A DNA stretch of 64,000 nt from Rehaibacterium terrae (GTDB lineage Bacteria; Pseudomonadota; Gammaproteobacteria; Xanthomonadales; Xanthomonadaceae), in the NCBI RefSeq assembly GCF_014202935.1, contig NZ_JACHHX010000006.1, positions 62,001 to 126,000 of the forward strand. The letters run 5' to 3'. Shown here in pieces: positions 49,483 to 59,745 of this stretch. How positions within the stretch are numbered: the stretch's first letter is position 1; each line of letters opens with the position of its first letter. The position numbers were made by a program, and so were the translations under genes. The notes below the pieces were generated by a model. It made no database searches. It was not told the origin of the DNA and saw nothing but the letters and a program-made list of their open reading frames with translations.

Positions 49483-49815
49483 TCAAGCCGACTTGAGCGT
49501 GCCCTTGGGCAGCACCGTCTGCACGGCGCCGCGCTGCACCTTGACCTTGACGCCCTCGGCGATCTCCAGCGTCACGAAACTCTCGGACAGGTCGTCGATG
49601 CGGCCGGCGATGCCGCCGGCGGCGATCACCTCGTCGCCCTTGGCCAGCTTGGAGACCAGCTCGCGGTGTTCCTTGGCGCGCTTCATCTGCGGCCGGATCA
49701 GGAAGAACCAGAACACCACGAAGAACAGGCCGAGCATGATCAGCGGCTGCCACGGATTGGGTTCGGCGGCGGCCTGCGCATAAGCCGGGGAGATGAAGAA
49801 ATCGAGCAGGTTCAT
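49483..49815 (-). CDS. yajC: Sec translocon accessory protein YajC
   Basis: 110 residues with one transmembrane helix (PLIMLGLFFVVFWFFLIRPQMKR) and a cytoplasmic tail (LAKGDEVIAAGGIAGRIDDL). ATG 49815 (MNLLDFFISPAYA) gives the canonical start; the larger in-frame ORF to 50004 begins in intergenic repeat sequence. It starts the yajC-secD-secF operon. Confidence 0.95.
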   Translation of the reverse strand: MNLLDFFISPAYAQAAAEPNPWQPLIMLGLFFVVFWFFLIRPQMKRAKEHRELVSKLAKGDEVIAAGGIAGRIDDLSESFVTLEIAEGVKVKVQRGAVQTVLPKGTLKSA

Positions 49816-50021
49816 GGGCTTGCCTGTGGTTGTCCGGTCAACGAAAGTCACGCAGTATGCCACGGCGGCCGGATGCCCGCATGGCCGGATCGGGAAGGCG
49901 GCGGCAGCAAGGACTTCCCGTGGCGGTGGCCATGGCCGCGATCGGCCGTCCGGCGGTTCGCGCATCGCCGCCTTGGCGGCTCCCGCACAGACGGTCGCAG
50001 TCACCCACAGCGTCGCCCTGC

Positions 50022-50198
50022 TGTAGCAGCGGCTTCAGCCGCGACCGGATGCCCGGGAACAGCAGCAGCCTTTGGCCACGGATGTGCGCGGCCAGACGCG
50101 GATGAGACTTCGAATCGGTTTCATCCGTGCCCATCCGCGCAGATCCGTGGCTGAATCTTCGCTGTTGCGTTCAGGTCGCGGCTGAAACCGCTCCTGCA
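50022..50198. repeat. REP-pair (BIME-like) element
   Basis: TGTAGCAGCGGCTTCAGCC followed by GCGACC at 50022-50046 faces GGTCGCGGCTGAAACCGCTC with TGCA at 50174-50198. Between them lies a second inverted pair, GCCACGGATGTGCGCGG at 50075 against its complement ending at 50151. Such GGAGCGGCTTCAGCCGCGACC palindromes are widespread between genes in Xanthomonads and Pseudomonads. Confidence 0.85.
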
Positions 50199-50217
50199 CG
50201 CGCGGGCTGGTTCCGCC

Positions 50218-50252
50218 GCGATCTGGCCGGCGCTACGCGCCGGCCAGATCGC
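50218..50252. repeat. Perfect 15-bp hairpin
   Basis: GCGATCTGGCCGGCG and its exact reverse complement flank a five-base centre CTACG. It follows the REP pair directly. No T run adjoins, so it is not an ordinary terminator. Confidence 0.85.
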
Positions 50253-50384
50253 GACAAACCCGCAAGCGCACGGAACAACCGGCCTGAAAAGCCGGTCAGG
50301 TCGCGAGAGACCCACAGGCACGCGAGCCTGGCGGCGCTACACGCCGTGGGCACCGAAGACGGGGGGATAAGAAGACAGTTGCTC

Positions 50385-51603
<1,219 letters not shown>

Positions 51604-51664
51604 GCACTTCGCCCGTCAGCAAAGATCCTGCGGTAACCGCTTCCGCGGGAGCGACGACGCGCTT

Positions 51665-52699
51665 CTACGATTCCCGGCCGGGGAAAAGCAGCATCGCATC
51701 GCCGTAGCTGAAGAAGCGGTAGCGCTGCGCGACCGCATGGCGATAGGCGGCGAGGATGCGCTCGCGGCCGGCAAAGGCGGAGACCAGCATCAGCAGCGTG
51801 CTCTCCGGCAGGTGGAAGTTGGTGATCAGCGCGTCGATCGAGCGGATGCGGTATCCGGGAAAGATGAAGATCCGGGTCTCGCCGGCGAACGGCTGCAGCT
51901 CGCCATCACGCACCGCACTCTCCAGCGCGCGCACCACGGTCGTGCCGACCGCCACCACGCGGCCGCCGCGGGCCCGGGTTCGACGCACCTGCTCGACCAG
52001 CTCGGCGCCTACGTTCAGCCATTCGCTGTGCATCCGGTGCTCTTCGACCGTCTCGGCGCGCACCGGCTGGAACGTGCCGGCGCCGACGTGCAGGGTGATG
52101 TGGCCGAACTCGACGCCGCGTGCCCGCAGCGCATCCAGCAGCGCCTCGTCGAAGTGCAGGCCGGCGGTGGGCGCGGCGACCGCGCCAACCTGCTTCGCGT
52201 ACACGGTCTGGTAGCGCTCGGCGTCGTCGGCACCGGCCTCGCGCTGGATGTAGGGCGGCAGCGGCAGCCGCCCCGCACGCAGCAGCAGCTTTTCCAGCGG
52301 CTCCTCGCCGAGCAGCCGCAACAGATAGAACTCGCCTTCGCGTCCGAGCACCTCGAACTCGCCGCCAGCGTCGAGCACGACCCGCGTCCCCGGCCTGGGC
52401 GACTTGCTCACCCCCAGCTGGGCCTTGGCCTCGTGGCTGCCGAGCAGGCGCTCGATCAGGATCTCGACCCGCCCGCCGGTCGCCTTGCGGCCGAACAGGC
52501 GCGCCGGGATCACCCGGGTGTCGTTGAACACCAGCAGGTCGCCCGGCTGCAGCAGCGCCGGCAGATCGCGCACGCCACGGTCATCGAACGCCGCCGGCGC
52601 CGGCGGCACCACCAGCAGGCGGCTGGCGGAGCGCTCGGGCAGCGGCGCCTGCGCGATCAGCTCGGGCGGCAGGTCGTAATGGAAGTCGGATTTCTTCAA
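51665..52699 (-). CDS. queA: S-adenosylmethionine:tRNA ribosyltransferase-isomerase
   Basis: 344 residues from the start [16 protein letters not shown]. QueA converts preQ1-34 to epoxyqueuosine-34 using the ribose of SAM. Seen: [39 protein letters not shown] and [19 protein letters not shown]. No ATG stands at the expected position: TTG at 52699 aligns with the family Met, and GTG at 52711 is four codons upstream. Neither has a clear ribosome site. Confidence 0.94.
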   Translation of the reverse strand: MKKSDFHYDLPPELIAQAPLPERSASRLLVVPPAPAAFDDRGVRDLPALLQPGDLLVFNDTRVIPARLFGRKATGGRVEILIERLLGSHEAKAQLGVSKSPRPGTRVVLDAGGEFEVLGREGEFYLLRLLGEEPLEKLLLRAGRLPLPPYIQREAGADDAERYQTVYAKQVGAVAAPTAGLHFDEALLDALRARGVEFGHITLHVGAGTFQPVRAETVEEHRMHSEWLNVGAELVEQVRRTRARGGRVVAVGTTVVRALESAVRDGELQPFAGETRIFIFPGYRIRSIDALITNFHLPESTLLMLVSAFAGRERILAAYRHAVAQRYRFFSYGDAMLLFPGRES

Positions 52700-52895
52700 G
52701 GTCGGCGGCACGAAACCCGCGGTACGTCGCGGCCGCGCATTATCCGCCCCGATCCCGGGGCCAACAACCTGGCAGCCTGTCGGAAAACGCACGCCCTGCG
52801 CGTTTTTCAAGTCGCGGAACCGGCACATGCCCGGAACCGCCCGGCCGCTTCGCGGCTGCGTCTGGCTTCAGCAGAACCCGACAGGCCAACCGGTT

Positions 52896-53081
52896 TCAGC
52901 GGGTGAGCCGCTGCCAGGCCGACTGCAGCCAGTCGGCGAGTTGCTGCACCTGCGCGTCGTACCGGCCGCTGTACGCCGCCCAGATCAACCAGGCGAACAC
53001 CGCCAGCAGCAGCAACGAGGCGACGCGTTGGCGGGTCCTGGCGAAACGGAGCTTGCGGTGGGCCGGGTCGGCGCTCTTCAC
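52896..53081 (-). CDS. Small single-helix membrane protein, unknown function
   Basis: 61 residues. The GTG start at 53081 overlaps the stop of the N-formylglutamate amidohydrolase gene (GTGA). A basic N-terminus (AHRKLRFARTRQR) precedes one transmembrane helix (VASLLLLAVFAWLIWAAYSG) and a short Gln/Trp-containing tail. The four-base overlap and the coherent membrane-protein design argue for a real gene, but no family is recognised. Confidence 0.55.
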   Translation of the reverse strand: MKSADPAHRKLRFARTRQRVASLLLLAVFAWLIWAAYSGRYDAQVQQLADWLQSAWQRLTR

Positions 53082-53851
53082 AGGCAGCACTCCAGCAGCT
53101 CGCGCAGGCGCGCCTGCAGTCTGCCGGCGCGCTCCGGCAGGTAATCGAAACTGTCTTCGTCCATGTAGGTGCGCTGGGCCAGCTCCAGTTGCACGGCCTC
53201 GATGCCCTGCGCCGGCAGACCGTAGTTGCGGGTGATGTAGCCGCCCTTGAAGCGGCCGTTGACCACCCAGGTGTAGTCCTGCTGCCGCTCCAGCACCGCC
53301 TGCAGCCGCGCCTGCAGCGCCGGCGTGCAACTGGCGCCGGCGGCGGTGCCCAGGTTGAGGTCGGGCAGCACGCCCTCGAACAGCCAGGGCAGCTCGCCGC
53401 GGATCGAGTGCCCCTCCCACAGCACCACGTGCCCATGCTGCGCGTGCAAACGCGCGATCTCGTCGGCGAGCGCATCGTGGTAAGGCCGCCAGAAGAACTG
53501 CACCCGTTCGACGATTTCCTCCACCGAGGGCTGCTGACCGTCGCGGTACACCGGCCCACCGTCGAACCGGTGAAGCGGGCACAGGCCGGTGGTGTTCTGG
53601 CCCGGATACAGCGACACGTCGTCGGGTGGCCGGTTGAGATCGATCACGTAGCGCGAGAAGCGCGCCCGCAGGATCGACGCGCCCAGTCCGCGCGCGAATT
53701 CGTACAGCCGACCCACGTGCCAGTCGGTATCCGGCACCCGTTGTGCCGCCTCGGTGAGACGCGGCACCAGCCCGGGCGGCAGGTCGCTGCCGTCATGCGG
53801 CAGGCTGACCAGCAGCGGCGCGGTGCCGCGATGCAGGGTGAAGACATCCAT
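53078..53851 (-). CDS. hutG: N-formylglutamate amidohydrolase
   Basis: 257 residues of the FGase family. LLVSLPHDGSDLP at the start, FSRYVIDLNRPPDD, VVLWEGHSIRGELPWLF and QGIEAVQLELAQRTYMDED hold the metal ligands. It hydrolyses N-formylglutamate to formate and glutamate, the last step of one histidine-degradation route. No other hut gene is in the window, so the symbol rests on family resemblance alone. Heptamer repeats start nine bases upstream of ATG 53851. Confidence 0.82.
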   Translation of the reverse strand: MDVFTLHRGTAPLLVSLPHDGSDLPPGLVPRLTEAAQRVPDTDWHVGRLYEFARGLGASILRARFSRYVIDLNRPPDDVSLYPGQNTTGLCPLHRFDGGPVYRDGQQPSVEEIVERVQFFWRPYHDALADEIARLHAQHGHVVLWEGHSIRGELPWLFEGVLPDLNLGTAAGASCTPALQARLQAVLERQQDYTWVVNGRFKGGYITRNYGLPAQGIEAVQLELAQRTYMDEDSFDYLPERAGRLQARLRELLECCL

Positions 53852-53859
53852 GAGCCGGG

Positions 53860-53942
53860 CTTCGGGATTCGGGGTTCGGGACTCGGGACTCGGGATTCGA
53901 CCGGGAGCCTACGCCATTCCCGCAACGGCGGGAAATCCGGCG
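53860..53942. repeat. Heptamer run and REP-like palindrome upstream of the amidohydrolase gene
   Basis: GGGCTTC, GGGATTC, GGGGTTC, GGGACTC, GGGACTC and GGGATTC stand in tandem at about 53857-53898. They are followed by ATTCCCGCAACGGCGGGAAAT, a palindrome of the REP type. These are the same heptamers as at 9404 and 51524. Confidence 0.85.
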
Positions 53943-54019
53943 CCTGGCCCGACGATCCCGGCCATCCCCCGTTCTCCACGGAGGGGATGCGCCGTGCCGA
54001 TGTGTCCCGGACAGCGGAT

Positions 54020-55366
54020 TCACAGCAGCACCAGCTCTTCGGCCGCGGTCGGGTGGATTGCCACGGTGGCGTCGAAATCGGCCTTGCGCGCGCCCATGCG
54101 CAGTGCAACGGCGAAGCCCTGCAGCATCTCGTCGGCGCCGGGGCCGACCACGTGCAGGCCGACGATGCGCTCGTCGGCGCCGACGCAGACCAGCTTCATG
54201 AAGGTGCGTTCGTCGCTGCCGGCCAGTGCGCCGAGCATGGGCCGGAAACGGGTGCGGTAGCAGCGCACGGCATCGCCGAAGCGCTCGCGCGCGGCCTCCT
54301 CGCCCAGGCCGACGCTGCCGACGGGCGGGTGCGCGAACACCACGGTCGGGATCATGTCGTAGTCCAGCCTGGCCTCGGCCCGACCGCCGAACAGGCGATC
54401 CATCAGCCGGCGCGCGGCGGCAATGGCCACCGGGGTGAGCGCCGGCCGGGCGGTAACGTCGCCGACCGCGTACACGCCGGCCGCGCTGGTGGCCTGCCAG
54501 TCGTCGATGGCGACATGGCCTTCGCCATCCAGCGTCACGCCGGCCGCGTCCAGCCCGAGCGAGGCCACGTTCGGCGCGCGGCCGGTGGCCCAGAGCAGCT
54601 CGTCGAAGCCGCTCGACACGCTGCCGTCGGTGCAGCGCAGGCGGTAGCCGACGTCGCGGCGCTCGACGCGCGCCAGTCGATGGCCGAAGGCAAGCTGCAC
54701 GCCGCGCGCCTGCATCGACCCGGCCAAGGCCCGCGACACCTCACCGTCGAAGCGGCCGAGCAGGCGGTCGCCGCGCACGAACAGCACGACCTCGCTGCCG
54801 AGCGCGCGCAGCACGCCGCCCAGCTCGACGGCGATATAGCCGCTGCCGACGATGGCGACGCGCCGCGGCGCGGCGCGCAGGGCGAAGAAACCATCGGAGT
54901 CGATGCCAAGCTCCCGTCCGGGCAGATCGGGCCGGACTGGACGCGCGCCGGTGGCGATGAGCACGTGCGCCGCGCGCAGCCGACGCCCTCCGGCTTCGAT
55001 CTCGCGCGCGGCGACGAAGCGGCCGGCATGCGGCAGCAGCGCGATGCCCAGTTCGCCCAGCCGCTGGCGGTAGCTGGCGTGGATGTTGGCGATGTAAGCC
55101 TCGCGGCGGGCGACGAAGGCCGGCCAGTCGAGCGCGCCGGGCGCGCCGGCGAAGCCGAGCGCCGCGGCCACCTGCCGCAGCTCGGCCAATTCGGCCGCCA
55201 GCCACATCGCCTTCTTCGGCACACAGCCGACATTGACGCAGGTGCCGCCGAGCGCGCCCGGCTCCAGCAAGGCCACGCGGGCGCCGTGGCGGGCGGCGCG
55301 AATCGCCCCGGCGAGGCCGCCGGAGCCCGCGCCAAGCACGATCAGATCGAAGTCGTCGCGGTCCAT
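54020..55366 (-). CDS. gor: Glutathione-disulfide reductase-like flavoprotein
   Basis: 448-residue class I pyridine nucleotide-disulfide oxidoreductase. FAD site LIVLGAGSGGLAGAIRAARHG, redox-active disulfide GGTCVNVGCVPKK, NAD(P) site VGSGYIAVELGGVL followed by RGDRLLGRFD (Arg suggests NADPH), and the C-terminal His-Glu in VAIHPTAAEELVLL. These features point to Gor, which keeps glutathione reduced; other family members (mercuric, trypanothione type) are less likely from the CVNVGC motif. Confidence 0.9.
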   Translation of the reverse strand: MDRDDFDLIVLGAGSGGLAGAIRAARHGARVALLEPGALGGTCVNVGCVPKKAMWLAAELAELRQVAAALGFAGAPGALDWPAFVARREAYIANIHASYRQRLGELGIALLPHAGRFVAAREIEAGGRRLRAAHVLIATGARPVRPDLPGRELGIDSDGFFALRAAPRRVAIVGSGYIAVELGGVLRALGSEVVLFVRGDRLLGRFDGEVSRALAGSMQARGVQLAFGHRLARVERRDVGYRLRCTDGSVSSGFDELLWATGRAPNVASLGLDAAGVTLDGEGHVAIDDWQATSAAGVYAVGDVTARPALTPVAIAAARRLMDRLFGGRAEARLDYDMIPTVVFAHPPVGSVGLGEEAARERFGDAVRCYRTRFRPMLGALAGSDERTFMKLVCVGADERIVGLHVVGPGADEMLQGFAVALRMGARKADFDATVAIHPTAAEELVLL

Positions 55367-55491
55367 GCGTGGCAGCTTGACAGAAAGCGGCGCGGCTGCG
55401 GATGTCCGGCGCGGGATGCAGCGTCCCGGCGTCTGTATCCGCAGGCGCGGCGCCGTCGTCTGCCGAAGGCCGCGACCTCAAGCAGCCAGGC

Positions 55492-55616
55492 ATGAGTGGA
55501 AAGGTGTGAGAAACGAGATGAACGGCGGCGCTTCGATGCGCTGGGGCTTTCCCTCGTTTCTCACTTCTCTTCACTCATTTCTTCGCACTCCAGGTCGCGG
55601 CTGAATCGCTCCTGCC
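55492..55616. repeat. Inverted repeat with a REP at its end
   Basis: ATGAGTGG ... GTGAGAAACGAG at 55492-55517 faces CTCGTTTCTCAC ... CACTCAT at 55553-55578. A REP copy, GGTCGCGGCTGAATCGCTCC, follows at 55593. The 258-base gap between the DadA-like gene and gor holds no gene. Confidence 0.8.
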
Positions 55617-55624
55617 GAAGAAGC

Positions 55625-56884
55625 TCAGCGGCGGACCAGGCGCTCCGGCGCGCAGGCGGACGGATCGACCACCGGCTCGCGACCGGCGATCAGGTCGGCG
55701 ATCAGCCGGCCGGTAACGGCGGACAGACTCATGCCGAGCATGCCGTGGCCGGTGGCCAGCCACAGGTTCGCGCTGCCCGGCGCGCGACCGATGATCGGCA
55801 GGTCGTCGGTGGTCATCGGTCGCCAGCCGTACCAGTCCTCGCGGTGTTCCGGGCCCTCCGGCTGACGCAGGTACTCGCGCGCACCGCGCACCAGCGCGCC
55901 CAGCCGCGTCGGGTTGAGCCGGCTGTCGTAACCGGAGAACTCCATCGTGCTGCCGAGCCGGAAGCCGCTGCCCCAGGCGGTGACGCAGACCGAGCGCTCC
56001 TTGAGCACCAGCGGCCGCTTCGGCGCCAGTGCCGGCCGGCTGTAGGTGATCGAGTAGCCCTTTCCGGGCACGATCGGCAGGCGCAGGCCGAGTGCGCGGC
56101 CGAGTTGCGGCGACCAGGCGCCGGCCGCCAGCACCACGTCGCGGCCCGCGCGCGGCCCCCGCTCGGTCTCCACCCGCACGCGGCCCTCGCCGTCGCGGTG
56201 CAGCCCGGTGACCCGGCAGCGCTCTTCGATCGCGCCACCGGCCGCACGCACCGCCCTCGCCAGCTCGGCGACATAGCGGTCCGGCCGCAGGCAGGCGTCG
56301 TCGGGAAAGTACAGCGCGCCGGCCATGCCCGACCGCAGCGCGGGCTCCTCGCGTGCGAGCGTGCGCGGATCCCAGGTTTCGACGCGCACGCCGAACGAGC
56401 GGACCTGTTCGACCGTGGCGTTGGCTTTTTCCCACTCGCACTGGTCGCGATAGATGTAGAGCAGGCCATCGCCGCGAAACTCGCAATCGAGCGCGGCATC
56501 GCGCACCAGCTCCTCGATCAGCCGGCGCGATACCGTCAGCAGCGTCGCCTTGGACTGCCCCGAGGCCAGCCAGTCGCGCGTGTTGCAGCGTCCGGCGAAG
56601 GTCAACAGCCAATGCCACAGGCCCGGGTCGATGCGCGGGCGGACATACAACGGCGCGTCCGGCCGCAGCATCCACTTGAGCGCCTGCGCGACCATGCCCG
56701 GCGCGGCCAGCGGCGGCGCATGGCTTGGCGTGATCGTGCCGCAGTTGCCGTGCGAGCTGCCGCAGCCGAGCGTGCCCTGTTCGAGGATGCGCACACCGCG
56801 GCCGGCCTTCTGCAGGTACCAGGCGCAGGCCAGGCCGATGACCCCGCCGCCGAGGATGAGCACATCGTCGCAAGTGGTAGGCAT
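55625..56884 (-). CDS. FAD-dependent amino acid oxidoreductase, D-amino acid dehydrogenase-like
   Basis: 419-residue DAO-family flavoprotein. The FAD-binding DVLILGGGVIGLACAWYLQKAG is at the N-terminus, and the C-terminal LPIIGRAPGSANLWLATGHGMLGMSLSAVTG completes the site. Similarity is to DadA-type membrane-associated dehydrogenases (D-amino acid to 2-oxo acid). Hydroxyproline-pathway and glycine-oxidase relatives cannot be excluded. No partner gene such as alanine racemase adjoins. It is divergent from the secreted amidohydrolase gene. Confidence 0.82.
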   Translation of the reverse strand: MPTTCDDVLILGGGVIGLACAWYLQKAGRGVRILEQGTLGCGSSHGNCGTITPSHAPPLAAPGMVAQALKWMLRPDAPLYVRPRIDPGLWHWLLTFAGRCNTRDWLASGQSKATLLTVSRRLIEELVRDAALDCEFRGDGLLYIYRDQCEWEKANATVEQVRSFGVRVETWDPRTLAREEPALRSGMAGALYFPDDACLRPDRYVAELARAVRAAGGAIEERCRVTGLHRDGEGRVRVETERGPRAGRDVVLAAGAWSPQLGRALGLRLPIVPGKGYSITYSRPALAPKRPLVLKERSVCVTAWGSGFRLGSTMEFSGYDSRLNPTRLGALVRGAREYLRQPEGPEHREDWYGWRPMTTDDLPIIGRAPGSANLWLATGHGMLGMSLSAVTGRLIADLIAGREPVVDPSACAPERLVRR

Positions 56885-57018
56885 CCGGCCATTCTATGCA
56901 AGCCGCGATTCCCTTGCCCCACCCCCGCAGCACCCCGGAGCGGACCGGGCCTTCCGGGGGATGCGGCGCGCCGGGGAAGCTGCCAGCATGAGGCTTCCAC
57001 TCGCCGGAGACGCACGCC

Positions 57019-58365
57019 ATGAAACGCCTGCTCGCCGCCCTGCTTTGCCTGCTGCCCGGCCTGGCCGCCGCCGAGGCCATCGTCTTCCGCAACGTCAACG
57101 TCGTCCCCATGGACCGTGAGACGGTGCTGCCGAGGCAGACCGTGGTCGTCCGCGACGGCCGCATCGCCGCGCTCGGCCCGGCCGCCGAGGTCGCCATTCC
57201 CGACGGCGCGCGCGTCGTCGAGGCCGAGGGCAAGTATCTGATGCCGGGCCTGGGCGAGGCCCACGGCCACATGCCGCCACGCGGCCACGCCAACCTCGAC
57301 ACCGTACTCGACCTGTTCCTCGCCCACGGCATCACCACCGTGCGCGGCGTGCTCGGCGAGCCGGGGCAGCTCACGCTGCGCGCGGAACTGGCCGCCGGCG
57401 AACGCGCTGGCCCGCGCCTGTACACCGCCGCCCCCTCGCTCAACGGCAACTCGGTGCGCGATCCCGCGCACGCCGCCGAGCTGGTCGAGACCTACCACCG
57501 CAACGGCTACGACCTGCTCAAGATCCATCCCGGGCTGGACGTGCCGCGCTTCGACGCCATCCTCGACAAGGCCCGCGCGCTGGACATGATCGTGGTCGGG
57601 CACGTGCCCGAGGCGGTCGGCCTGGCGCATGCGCTGGCACAGCGCATGAGCTGCATCGAGCACCTCGACGACTACGTGCGCGCGCTGGTGCCCGACGGCC
57701 ACCCTGCGCGCACCGCCACGCCCGGTTTCTTCGGCCTGCTGCAGGCCGAGGTCGCCGACGAAGCGCGCATCCCGGTGCTGGTGGAAAAGACCCGCGCGGC
57801 CGGCGCCTGGATGTCACCGACCGAGACGCTGATGGTGTCGATGCTCGGCCCGGACAGCACCGAGGCGCTGCTGGCGCGCGAGGAGTTCGCCTACGTCCCG
57901 GCCGCGACCCGCAAGCAGTGGGCACAGGCGCGCGAGAACCTGCGCAACGCTCCCGGCTTCACCGCCGAGCGCGCCGCGCGCTTTCTCGAACTGCGCCGCC
58001 TGCTGCTCAAGGCGCTGCACGACGGCGGCGTCGGCATCCTGCTCGGCTCGGACGCGCCGCAGTGGTTCAACGTGCCCGGCTATTCCGCGCACCGCGAGCT
58101 GGCGCTGATGGTCGAGGCCGGCCTGACGCCCTACCAGGCGCTGCGCACCGGTACCGTCAACATCGCCACCCACCTGCGCGCCGGCGACCGCCGCGGCACC
58201 ATCGCCGCGGGCATGGACGCCGACCTGGTGCTGCTCGACGCCAACCCGCTGGAAGACATCGCCCACACCCTGCGCATCGCCGGCGTGATGGTCGCCGGCC
58301 GCTGGCACGACCGCGCCGACCTCGACGCCCGCCTCGACGCCATCCGCCGCGCCGCGGCGGAATGA
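57019..58365 (+). CDS. Secreted amidohydrolase (imidazolonepropionase/prolidase-like)
   Basis: 448 residues with a signal peptide (LLAALLCLLPGLAAAEA). The metal-dependent hydrolase fold starts VVEAEGKYLMPGLGEAHGHM, where the HGH supplies the first ligands, and ends with LLGSDAPQWFNVPG (catalytic Asp) and GTIAAGMDADLVLLDANPLED. Such exported TIM-barrel hydrolases in Xanthomonads often act on dipeptides or cyclic amides; the substrate here is unknown. Confidence 0.85.
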   Translation: MKRLLAALLCLLPGLAAAEAIVFRNVNVVPMDRETVLPRQTVVVRDGRIAALGPAAEVAIPDGARVVEAEGKYLMPGLGEAHGHMPPRGHANLDTVLDLFLAHGITTVRGVLGEPGQLTLRAELAAGERAGPRLYTAAPSLNGNSVRDPAHAAELVETYHRNGYDLLKIHPGLDVPRFDAILDKARALDMIVVGHVPEAVGLAHALAQRMSCIEHLDDYVRALVPDGHPARTATPGFFGLLQAEVADEARIPVLVEKTRAAGAWMSPTETLMVSMLGPDSTEALLAREEFAYVPAATRKQWAQARENLRNAPGFTAERAARFLELRRLLLKALHDGGVGILLGSDAPQWFNVPGYSAHRELALMVEAGLTPYQALRTGTVNIATHLRAGDRRGTIAAGMDADLVLLDANPLEDIAHTLRIAGVMVAGRWHDRADLDARLDAIRRAAAE

Positions 58366-58381
58366 GGCGCGCCGCGGCGGC

Positions 58382-59659
58382 TCAACCGCGCCGCATCGGC
58401 TGCAGGCGCAGATAGGTGATGCTGCGCCACAGCCATTCGGCCGGGCCATAGCGGAAGCGCTCCAGCCACCAGGCGCTGAACGCGAGCTGGAGCGCGAACA
58501 CGCCGGCGACCAGCACCACCTGCCAGGCACGCGGCACCTGGCCGTACAGGCCCAGGCCGTAGCCGTAGAACAGCAGCGTGCCGACCACCGACTGCAGCAG
58601 GTAATTGGTGAGCGCCATGCGCCCGGCCGGGGCGAGGATCGCCAGCCGTGGCGCCCACCGCGGCGATTGCAGCGCCAGCACGATCGCGCCGACGTAGCCA
58701 AGGCAGATCAGCGGATTGGCCAGCAGCATCAGCAGCAGCGCGCGCAGCATCGCCGGGTCGGCCTGGTCGAGCGCGAACGAGGTGCCGACCGATGCGCTGA
58801 GCAGGGCCAGCGCGATGCCCGCCGGCAATCCGGCGAAGGTCAGCCACCGGAACAGGCGCAGGTGCCGCGCCGGCTCGACGATGGCGCCCGAGCGCAGCAG
58901 CCAGGCGCCGATCAGGAACATGCCGAGGATGAGCCAGCCGCCGAAGACCAGCATGTTCAGATGCACCGCCAGTTCGCGTGCCCGCTGCACGACGGCCTCG
59001 CCGTAGCGGCCTTCGCGCATGACCCGCTCCGATTCGGCGACCAGCGCGGCGAACCTGGCCTCGGCCTCGCCCTCGGTGGCGTCGGTTTCGACGACCTGCG
59101 CCATCGCCGTGTCGTTCGGCGTATCGTCCGCCGGGCCTTCCGCCGGCATCACCGCCAACGCCACCGCCATGCCGATCAACGGCACCGCGTACAGCCCGAT
59201 GCCCCAGCGCCACAGCCGGTCCGCCGGCATGCGCCGGAAAAGCAGCAGCAGGAATGCCAACAGCGCATAGGCGTGCAGGATGTCGCCCGACCAGACCAGG
59301 ATGCCGTGGGCCAGCCCGAAACCGAGCAGGGCCAGGGTGCGCCGCAGGTAGAGGCCGACGAAGCCGCGACCGGCGACCTGCGCGCGCGACAGCATCACCG
59401 CGAAGCCCATCCCGAACAGCAGCGAGAACATCGTCCAGAACTTGCCCTGGACGAACACGTAGATCAGCCAGCCGGCGAGAAAGTCGATGCCTTCCAGGTC
59501 GGGCGGCATCCCCTGGGCGATGGTCAGCGTCGAGCGCGAGAAATACTCGACGTTCATCAGGAAGATGCCCAGCAGCGCGAAGCCACGGATCACATCCAGC
59601 GTGGCGATGCGCTCGCGCGGCGAAACCGGCGCCAGGCCGGCGCTCTGCGATACGGTCAT
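58382..59659 (-). CDS. DUF418 (YeiB-like) membrane protein
   Basis: 425 residues with about ten hydrophobic segments. The N-terminal ERIATLDVIRGFALLGIFLMNVEYF is the family hallmark, and the C-terminal DUF418 region contains GRMALTNYLLQSVVGTLLFYGYGLGLYG. Function unknown; related acyltransferase-3-like membrane proteins suggest a transfer reaction. A soluble acidic insertion (ETDATEGEAEARFAALVAES) separates two membrane blocks. Confidence 0.85.
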   Translation of the reverse strand: MTVSQSAGLAPVSPRERIATLDVIRGFALLGIFLMNVEYFSRSTLTIAQGMPPDLEGIDFLAGWLIYVFVQGKFWTMFSLLFGMGFAVMLSRAQVAGRGFVGLYLRRTLALLGFGLAHGILVWSGDILHAYALLAFLLLLFRRMPADRLWRWGIGLYAVPLIGMAVALAVMPAEGPADDTPNDTAMAQVVETDATEGEAEARFAALVAESERVMREGRYGEAVVQRARELAVHLNMLVFGGWLILGMFLIGAWLLRSGAIVEPARHLRLFRWLTFAGLPAGIALALLSASVGTSFALDQADPAMLRALLLMLLANPLICLGYVGAIVLALQSPRWAPRLAILAPAGRMALTNYLLQSVVGTLLFYGYGLGLYGQVPRAWQVVLVAGVFALQLAFSAWWLERFRYGPAEWLWRSITYLRLQPMRRG

Positions 59660-59745
59660 GGTCCGCCCCTCCCCTGGCCAGACCGCGTTTTAGCACAGCG
59701 CGCTGCCCGCCACGGGGGCGGCAGCGCGCAAGGACACGGAAGAAG

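Larger units (their letters stand above)
49816..50384. other. 569-base repeat-filled gap between tgt and yajC
   Basis: No gene is seen here. The region holds a REP-type inverted pair (50022-50198) around another inverted repeat (50075-50151), followed by a perfect 15-bp hairpin (50218-50252). Short open frames in it are read through the repeats and have no coding character. The usual tgt-yajC-secDF operon is therefore interrupted by this insertion-like block. Confidence 0.8.
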
